Under the pieces are notes generated by a model. That model had not been told where the DNA came from, did not search any database, and worked only from the letters and a program-made list of their open reading frames with translations. The position numbers and the translations under genes were made by a program. Shown here piece by piece: positions 56,008 through 64,000 of a stretch of 64,000 bases of DNA; position 1 is the stretch's first letter; each line of letters begins with the position of its first letter. The DNA comes from Pleurotus djamor (taxonomy: Eukaryota; Basidiomycota; Agaricomycetes; Agaricales; Pleurotaceae): assembly GCA_029747585.1 (NCBI GenBank), contig JAPEVF010000153.1, positions 24,724 to 88,723 of the forward strand, in the 5' to 3' direction.

Positions 56008-56601
56008 GGTTAGCACTAATTGCGCATGCTTCAAGGCTCAAGCTTCAAGTCTGACCATATACTTAGTTCGATTCGGCTTGTCGTCACAATGAGGTGTAGA
56101 ACCTTGTGTCTGCGATAGTTCTTCTAAATTTGCTTGTTTCTCGATGCGCTATTCAACTAGGGCACACTTTGACTCCAATATACTCCAATCTCTCTCTGTC
56201 CTACATCCATTGTCTCGTTAAGGCGCCAACACCACCGCTTCAGAGTCCCCTACGAGTGTCTCCCAGTGCAGTCACTGCTTCCGTAGTCAACCCTTGCTTC
56301 GTTAGCACTGGATTTGTTCAGGAGTGTACCTTGCTCCATGTCATCAAATTTGTTGAATGCTAACGGTGACGGTCTCGTAAGAGACCAGGTCGATGATCCT
56401 GCAATTACGAAAGCTTTATGGGGACCAGTGAACAAAGTTGCTTCTCACGACCATCGAGCGGTTGCTTGTACACTTTGATAGCCCACCTAATCAATCTATG
56501 CTACAACAATATATCCCTGGTATATATGATAGAAAGGATGCAACCGATGAACTGAATGCATGGAGACCAAGAGAGAGATCGAAATAGATAGCTTGTACAA
56601 A
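56008..56601. other. intergenic stretch between convergent genes
   Basis: 3' flanks of the secreted protein gene (plus) and DUF6533 gene H (minus); an 85-codon plus-strand frame at 56106-56363 shows no support. Confidence 0.4.
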
Positions 56602-57900
56602 TCAAGGTACATGAATGAAGCCATCCCGGTACGTTATTCCGGACCTCGAGTTCTCGTCCCCGAACCATCGGTCGGACACAGGAACCTGAGCGTCCTCAAA
56701 CTCGGAGGAAAACAACGAATCACTCGGTGCTTGTGTGATGGTATAGACGGTTTGCCTCTCGAAGGAATCTTCGCGCAGACGCAAGAGCATTCGGGATGAG
56801 AGCATAGCATGGAGGACCCGTTGGGGCATCAAGAGGAGGTTCCCGAGTTCAGGCTGTTCAATTCAGAGCAGTATCCAAAGAAGAAATGAAGACAAACTCA
56901 CAGCTGCTGCGAACAGCAGAATCACATTCACAGTCGAAACGACTAGAAACATGAGTGCTGCTTCTACTCTCACTTGGAATAGAACTCACTCAAGAGAAAG
57001 CTATAGTACATGATCCCTGTTATAAGGCAACTAAACACCGCTTTGACGCAGAAGAGCTTCTATAGAAACTTACCATCCTGGTAGATGTTATACAGATATG
57101 ACGACGGTCTGCGATAGACTAAAGGCAAGGTAAGCATCTATTCAATGTCGAAAGAAGTGGACGCACAGTTTTGGTAGCCTTTTACGAGTATGAGCATCAT
57201 CATCACTGAAAGATAGAGGCTCTTAGTATGGGCAATCATGTCTTCGTATATGGGGCTTACATCCTTCAAATGCGGCTAAAATGATATAACCTATGAAGAC
57301 AACCTTTTGGCCATCGGGCCGGCTAGAATAGCATCCGAAAAGTGGTGGGTCGACGTTGGGAATAAAGACTTGATAGATTGCTCAGATGCGCGATACGTTT
57401 GATAAAGAATGAAACACACATGAAGTNCGCGCTTGAAGAGAAACCAAAAGCTATGGCAGCCCCGACGATACAGAGTACTGAGACCACCAGTAGGAATGCG
57501 CCGACGGAACGATCCCTACTCCAAATAGCCCAAACTCGCATCAGCATGATAACTGTACGGTGGAGAGTGGTCAGCTGGTTGGTGTTAATCAGGAGTCTAG
57601 AACTCACGCTCGGCGATCACCATCCCGAAGATGGCCAACCCTAAATGGTGAAGTTTAATCAACCGAAGCTAGCATAGAACGCTGAGGAAAGTACCGACAT
57701 CCTGAAGCAGTATATGAATGGTCGCAAACAGCGGTCCGTTTGGACCGGCCAGCATTACCTTCACGATGTTACTATACACAGGTTTTGCCCTTGTGAAGAA
57801 GATGCTCACGATAGGTGGCGATGAGCACATCGACAAAGACAGGATACCGAGTAAGCAAGAACAGGACCTTTCCAACGCTCCCAATGATATCAATCATATG
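56602..57900 (-). CDS. DUF6533-family multi-pass membrane protein H, 5' end unresolved
   Basis: From 57900 leftwards, exons read GSVGKVLFLLTRYPVFVDVL, YSNIVKVMLAGPNGPLFATI, GLAIFGMVIAE, VIMLMRVWAIWSRDRSVGAF, GCYSSRPDGQKVVFIGYIIL, MMMLILVKGYQN, SYLYNIYQDG, GIMYYSFLLS, VVSTVNVILLFAA, VLHAMLSSRMLLRLREDSF and a tail with DRWFGDENSRSG. Exon order follows D, but sequence is the most diverged of the cluster. The first readable exon begins at a TTAG acceptor and lacks the usual Y-D-x-x-L-T-x-x-x-E-V stretch: only about ten residues precede the G-K. I found no upstream first exon. Either the front has been lost or it is too diverged to see. One N at 57427. Confidence 0.6.
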
Positions 57901-60900
57901 CTAACAATGCGTCGAAGTGCGTCTAACCTCGACGACGGAGCACGAGGCAGTTTCCCCCTGTTGCTCTCTGTATGTCTGGCTTCAGCTCGCTTCCATACGC
58001 CGCAGACCGGACCACCCCGCTTCTTCCCCATGCTCAGGCTATTCTGTTTAAACCAGCCTCTCCCCAAAGGCAAAGGCACCATTCTAAACCAAATGCTCTT
58101 ATCGACTCATCTTCTTCGGCCCGTGGACTTGAGTTTCAGCGCGTAGCGCTCCATGTCCATGTTCATGTCATCGTCCGAATTATAACTGTGGGCACGCATG
58201 CAATTGCAAAGCGCAGCGTATCGCAGGCTAGAGCTCAGAGCTTTGGGGGCTACAGGCGCTTTTCTTGACTTGGATCTTGACAGCGGCAACCCCTTCTTCG
58301 ATATCTGCGTGTATGTGAATCCATTCAATACGTTTCCAATATCCAATACCCATACCGGCGCTGCGCCACATCGCGGGTCCGTGTCCTTCCTGTCCTCTTA
58401 CTCAAGCTATAGTACTATTAGAAGCCCTCACGTCCTCATGTAACCTCCTCTTAAATTGGATCTCCCTGGCGCCTCATCGGCATCTGCATACCAAATGGAA
58501 ACCGCAAAAACAGCACGCAGAAATGGAACTTCACCCAGAACCCACTCACACCCGCCATTCAATGCATTCAATATTCAACGCTCGATCTCCACCCATCTAT
58601 ATTCAAAATCCAATTATACAATCATCGTGGACTTCCATACGCACTTTCCACATGCACGCCTATCGCTCTACTCTGTAATGGATGATTATAGATGATTATG
58701 GCCTTCAATTATGGAGTCGATCACGATCAATCGAGTGAATCAACCTCCGAGTTCAACGACCTCGATCAATTCAATCGATCATGATCATGATGCATGGGTA
58801 GGGTCGGTCGGGATGACCTAACATTTAACACCTAACATTCAACGCCCAACTAGTAACCTCGACGTCGTCAACCAGAACCAGCGACGCCATCTACGTCTGA
58901 AAGTGGAAAGGAGAGCGCTGTTCAATTCCGTGGACTCGGGTCTTTGAATAGGCATAAATAGGAGCGCTTGGGGGTTGACAGGGAAGGACCTCGACGGCGC
59001 ATAGAGGCGCGCCGAGGAAGGTGGAGTCTTTGCTTGTCCATATAAATAGCACAGAAATTCTTTGTACTCTACTCATTCTGTGTGTTTTTGGCGTTTACGA
59101 GAACGGAACCCCGATCCCAATATATCGCCATCACCATCACGGTCGTTGGTCGTCGGTATCGCGTAAGTAGCAGTAGTTTATCGTAGGCGACGATCGTGAT
59201 ACGTGATCGCTCTCCTGAGTATTGGAATTTCGAGGCGAGAGAGCACTGAAGCAAAGCGTAGTATTGGCATAAACAGCGTATTTAAGCGAAGGGGTATTTG
59301 AACTTGGAGGCGGTACCCAGCGCTCAGCGCCCGACACCTAAACCTCAACCCATATAGGTGCATATTAATGATTATGCGAATTACCAGCGGATTGGTTGTG
59401 GTTGTAGTCCGTCAATAATGCCCGTGAGGCTTGAGCTGCGCCGAGAGAGAAGAAGGGACCGAGGGAGATGGTTGGCCTTGACGACGCTTCGGAGCGTAGA
59501 GCACACGAGTAAACGGAACAGAACACACATACATACATACACATAATGATATAAATTGGCGTGTGGAAATCCACGGACTCCATAAACCCGAAGAAACAAT
59601 CCTCCGAGAAAGCGTAGAGAACTTGAGAAGGTTATTTTTAGAATTATTCGTTAGAATGTTTTTGGCTAACGGCATAGGTTACTTATCAAAATTTTCAAAC
59701 TTCAGGCCGTAGGCGAACCGTGTTGGGTAGATAGGTTTACCAACTGGTAGCTGGCGACCATGGCCCCTTGGAGCTCTGTTTTCAGGGACAGGGAGGAGGG
59801 GATCGATCGGTTAGGTACTACGTATACGTACTCTGGGAAGGTAGGGATTCGGAAGGGAATGGCAACGGCGGAGGGAGGGAGGGTACCTAGGCATGGTCGA
59901 CGTGTGAAGGGGTGGACTGTCTCAGTGCCGTAAGGTCTCGAGTCGTAGAGGAAGAAGGACATACGAGCTTGTTGCGTACGTCATGTTGAGAGGTCTGCGG
60001 TCTCCGAACTGAATATAAGTCAATGTCCATGTGTGGTGAGTATACGTAGTTCGGCACGTATGGAAAACTACTTACCTTCCTTATTTTGTATTGGGTGTTT
60101 GGGCATATACGTAGAGTAGAGCAGGACCGGGATCTCCTTAGGTTATCCCATTCCTATACGTAAACAGAGCGTTATCAATCGTGGATTGTAAGTGAGGCAT
60201 GGGATAGCGTCGTAGGTAGAGCGGGCGATCGAGTTAACTAACAACGCGACGAACATGGGCGTCCTTGGATGTGGTATTTGTAATTCGTTGAAGGAATAGG
60301 GCCGCATGTGAAGGTATGGTAAGGCTTTTGCCGTTTCAGAGGCATCCATATCGGACACTGGGTAGACCATATGCTTGGGTTGGCTTCGCACTCGAAGACT
60401 CTGTATGTCACTGGAATATGAAGATAGATGAGATTGCTTGAAGTTAATCAAGCTTTAACCTCCTCAAGGGAAACCAATGAGGAATCAGATGCTGTCGAAG
60501 AAGCCGAAGTTATGTTTTTGCAAATTCCGGGTAAGGTTTTTGGGGTGATGCGTATTGCTTGCGCACAAGCGTCCTTCCAAGTAAGTATGATGTATGATAT
60601 CACAGGGGAGAAAACAGAGAGAACTCGTCGCTCAAAGAGGGGAGGTCGCTTCGAATAATCCGGTATGTATGAAGACTGCTTCTACGACTTCTCGAGCTTC
60701 TTTCGCTACTCCACGGACGAGAACTTGGGGGTCTGTACCGGTACCCCAGGGAAGCCGGGAAAGACCTAAAGGGTAGAAAGGCGATGAGAAAACGAAAACT
60801 CGGAAAATGACGATGGGAAATGAGAAGAAAAAAACGCCTACTTACGCGTATGTTGAGACCTAGAAGGGACGTATGTACGCATATCGAGACGGTGGTGGGA

Positions 60901-63015
60901 ACTGGGGAAACTGTGAAACTGAAAAGAAAGCTTCTGGGCTGGACCCTCGTGGAACTTTGGAAGTCAGGTCCCTAGAACCCATAACCATAGAGGTTTAGGC
61001 CTTAGGAGGTGAGTATTCTGGAGGACTTTCGATCGGTACGTGGGTGGGGGACCCGGGTCGATAAGGCGGTTTCGCGTGGATTTACCAGGGCGGGATAAGT
61101 ATACCGTTTAGCACGTAGCCGAGAGGGTGTGTGTGTCCTCGCGGGGAAAAAGGGATAGATAGACAAGTGAGTGTGAGTCGACGTTGGAGTAGACTCTTTT
61201 TGCTGCGGCGGGTAGGGTCCCTGGGCGTTAGCTTAGGTATCTCTCGCTTAGATAGAGATCGAAGCAGAGGCAGACAGTGAGTTGTGAATATGAATACAGT
61301 GGGCGTGCTGGGAGAGGGTGGAGTTGGTCAGTGGCTCCGTGAAGTGAATTGGAATTGAGGGAGATGCCTAACACATACTTACTNAAAAAACAACCAAAGG
61401 TGTACGTATACCCATTTAGAGTCTCCCGACAAAGAACGTCACCGAACGTATATAGACGGGGACACATGGACATGGACGGTGGCAAATGCCATCATGTGGG
61501 AGTTTAGGTACGCAACCTATCATCCAGGTGACTTAGGAAAGCGAAAAAAAAATTGCGCAAGACCGATTAGATCTTAGAGAGGAAACGAGGATTGAGGCCT
61601 TGAGGAGCGATTGAGGATAGCGCAGATACGCCTATCCACAAAAGAAGGGAGGAGCGGCTAGAGCGTTGGCACGAGAGCAGAGGAGTGCAAGTATAGGTCA
61701 TGAGAGAGTTTGAATGGGATGGATAGGGTCGAGACAGGAAAGGTAAGAATGCGGTGGATTGATGATATAAAGTTCGTGCAATCCTCGGAGGTGAACAAAG
61801 GGTTGCTGTGTGTATTTTTAGGGTTGGCGCTTGGGTGGTCGAGAGGTCCGGTTGACGGTAAACGTTGACGTTGACGCTTTGAGTGGAATGGAGGTATGGC
61901 ACAGGCTTTTGGGATGGCAATACGCCGCAGGGGTGCCGACTCCAGAGGGGTAGGAGGGAGAGATAAGTTTCTTTGACGTCGGGTAGGGTGGGGAGGTTGG
62001 TGAGCAGTCAGCGCGGAGCACAAAGTAAACAGTAAACACTGGAAAGCAAAAGCAAGCAAGCATGCTCGGAGGTGGAATTCGGATGCTGCGCCAGAGAGCC
62101 GTAGCCTAGATGCGTAGTTGGATAGTGTGCAAAGCATGGAAACTCGTGGAGGTTACCGAGCCGATACCGGCACTGCTCCAGAGACCCCGACTGTAGTGAT
62201 AAGTATGTGGACAAAGGAAATAAGTATATCCCCCTTCGAGAAAGAATGAGATCGGGGTATGAAGATGAAGTCAGTGGATGAATTGAGTGCACTTGACTCG
62301 GACTAGGATAGTCTTGGGTAGTCGTTTTGGGAAGGTTTTCATGGTCGTTCATTATCTGACTTCTGGGGCGGTTGCCTTGTTTCCAATTCGCTGTTCATTT
62401 TGTCCAACGGGCAGAAGGTGTAGTATATTCTGGATCAGGGTGTGGATTTTCCCTTTGTCCTGGGCAAGCTGGGGACGTGCACATATTACTCGCATGAGGA
62501 GAGTTAATATTGGGTTATTAGATTATACACCAGGGTCCAGCAGGGCGAGGTGACCGGACATAGTCAGGTGTTTAGGGACATTGTACGTGGGTTTATGGTA
62601 GGACGGAGGCGAGATTATGGATGGCAGGCCTGAGAGGGTTGGGAAATCCGGACAAAGCAGATTTGAATTGCGGGTGTCACGAGTGTGGGGTGGGTCTGCC
62701 GAGACTCAGAACTCTGCCTGGCAGAATGCGTGGCGATACGAACATCGAAGAGACATTGAGCAGACGTGGTCAGGCAAGTCATTTATTGCCCTGACGACAG
62801 AGTGAATATTTGAGTCCAGGTCGTTGGCAGTCGACAACAAACGGCGGGTGAACGATCAAGACATACAAGCAAAGGAAAGAGCGACGCAGCGGAGGCTAGA
62901 CGTGACGCATGATGGAAGTGACACACGTAGTCACTGCGTGACGTAGTTGCTTTACTTCGCGTGCATCGACGACCACTACGACAAGACCCTCCTCGGCCAG
63001 CTCGGAGCTCCATTC
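57901..63015. other. gene-poor stretch
   Basis: No supported gene in 5 kb. The longest candidate is a minus-strand frame at 61658-62137 (159 codons, front LLAFAFQCLLFTLCSAL, otherwise Ser/Pro/His-rich), which has no motif. Other points: a short (ATAC)n run near 59528, clustered GATCA/TCAATCGA words at 58720-58800, a three-run GGGAGGGAGGG at about 59873-59883, and an N beside an A-run at 61384. The first 300 bp may contain lost exons of gene H. Confidence 0.4.
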
Positions 63016-64000
63016 ATGTCGTTTGAACATGCACCCGTAACAAAAGGTGGTTTGAATACAGGAAAATCGACACTTTTAGCTAACATTTATACAGGTCTGA
63101 TGCTGGGCTGCGCCCTTTCCTCATTCACAGTCGGGCTCTTTGACGTAAAGCACTACTTCCACCTTCAGGTATGTCGGACTGTGTTTCTGTAGCAAATTAT
63201 ACTCAGTACTCCTCCCTCGCAGCTCGTACCACACATCTCTCGTCACCACCAAGTACGTTCCTGTTATTTTGACTTCGGTCGGACTGCGGTGAACCTGAAT
63301 CAAGCTGTTACATAGTATTGGCGGCTTGGGGTCCACCACCTAGCGTTCTCCAACTCGAGTGACCTCTTTCTTGCGCTCCTGATCCTATACGGAGCTGGAC
63401 TACACGTCGAACGAAGATTTGGTAGCATCAAATATGCTGTAAGTTGACACGAAACCGTTCCTGCTCCTCGATCATCAGCTTCAGTCCTCTTGGAGGCTTG
63501 CTATCCTACTGTTCGCTTGCATCGGGCGCTGACTCTTGTACTCTTGTACCCCATTTGCACAGTCCTTCATCCTGGCATCTATACTTGTCGCAACTATCCT
63601 GGAATTCACCGCCTTGATACTTTTTCATCGCGTCGGCCTCAATCATATCTCTTCCGGTCCCTCGGCTCTCATCTTCAGCATCTTATACCAATATTCCCGC
63701 ATCGTACCGTATGCGTATCAATTCCGCGTCTTTGGTGTTCCCCTGAACAACAAATGTTTCACATATATATTGGCTTTTCAGGTGAGCTACTTCTCATCGT
63801 TTTCGTGAGAGTAATCACACATTTATTCTCGTCATGCTCATTGCCTTTTCTTGCTTTAATTCGACCAGCTATCTATAAGTCACCTTCCCGGCTCTGGGGC
63901 CGCAGCTCTTGTTGGCATCCTCTCAGGACAACTATATCGATCTGATTTAGCTAATTTGAAGGCGTATCGCGTATCGCCTGGGGTCGTTTCGTTCGCCAGG
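63016..64000 (+). CDS. DSC2/UBAC2-like rhomboid-fold membrane protein, partial
   Basis: Exons 63016-63046, 63095-63168, 63223-63252, 63316-63438, 63563-63781 and 63869-64000 (running off the end) join in frame. The product reads MSFEHAPVTKG, GLFDVKHYFHLQ, LVPHISRHHQYWRLGVHHLA, SNSSDLFLALLILYGAGLHV, ERRFGSIKYASFILAS, ILFHRVGLNHISSGPSALIF, SILYQYSRIVPYAYQFRVFG, AALVGILSGQLYRSDLANLK. This matches the rhomboid-like part of fungal Dsc2, a subunit of the Golgi/endosomal Dsc E3 ligase that cleaves the sterol regulator Sre1 in fission yeast and handles membrane-protein quality control. A C-terminal UBA domain would lie beyond the window. No rhomboid catalytic Ser/His pair is seen, as expected of a pseudoprotease. 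The ATG and first intron are well supported. Confidence 0.85.

Noticed and set aside
61658..62137. 159-codon minus-strand frame with a hydrophobic front
   Set aside because: Low-complexity Ser/Pro/His body, no promoter or splice context; kept only as a remark in the gene-poor stretch.
1..64000. CRISPR arrays, rRNA, bacterial operons, prophage
   Set aside because: No regularly spaced short repeats, no rRNA-like sequence, and spliceosomal introns throughout; this is fungal nuclear DNA.

Overview
The window is nuclear DNA of a filamentous basidiomycete, most probably an Agaricomycete (mushroom-forming fungus). Genes are cut by many 42-60 nt GT-AG introns, codon use favours C at the third position, core promoters carry TATA boxes, and the recognisable families are typical of mushrooms: DUF6533 multi-pass membrane proteins, an HNH_2-type nuclease, a PIF1-like helicase tail of Helitron type, a GT8 glycosyltransferase and small cysteine-rich secreted proteins. 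No species can be named from the sequence.

Layout. 0-8.8 kb: tail of a Helitron-type helicase, an orphan six-exon nuclear protein gene, an orphan single-exon ORF, a decayed gene fragment, another orphan ORF and a V8/trypsin-like serine protease. 8.9-24.5 kb: five DUF6533 genes (A to E), with one unrecognised, frameshifted gene between A and B. 25-33.8 kb: a GT8 glycosyltransferase, an HNH nuclease flanked by diverged direct repeats, and a very large mitochondrial-type PPR protein. 33.8-38 kb: an intron-containing tRNA-Lys, a noncoding or weakly coding block and a truncated DUF6533 copy (F). This block is duplicated at 48.1-52 kb with a decayed tRNA and a complete DUF6533 gene (G). Between the two copies lie an array of repeated exons on the minus strand (38-41 kb), several unrecognised short genes, and a small gene with strong codon bias behind a G-rich tract and TATA box. 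53-58 kb: an orphan three-exon gene, a divergent pair of paralogous cysteine-rich secreted proteins, and a diverged DUF6533 gene (H). 58-63 kb is mostly gene-poor. 63-64 kb opens a DSC2-like rhomboid/UBA membrane protein that runs off the end.

The dominant theme is local expansion and decay of one multi-pass membrane family: eight DUF6533 loci, of which A, C, D, E and G read intact, B has lost the end of an exon, F has lost a splice donor and its 3' end, and H lacks a readable start. No pathway links the neighbouring genes; the protease, nuclease, glycosyltransferase and PPR gene look like ordinary neighbours.

Sequence quality matters here. Several otherwise clean genes (protease, GT8, the genes at 12 kb and 53 kb) are off by exactly one base, most often at or beside a short homopolymer. 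Single N bases often sit next to A-runs, and the first copy of the duplication holds many N. Single-base frameshifts should therefore be treated as possible sequencing errors; the lesions in B and F are of another kind and look real. Gene models were built by eye from splice signals and homology between the paralogues within the window.
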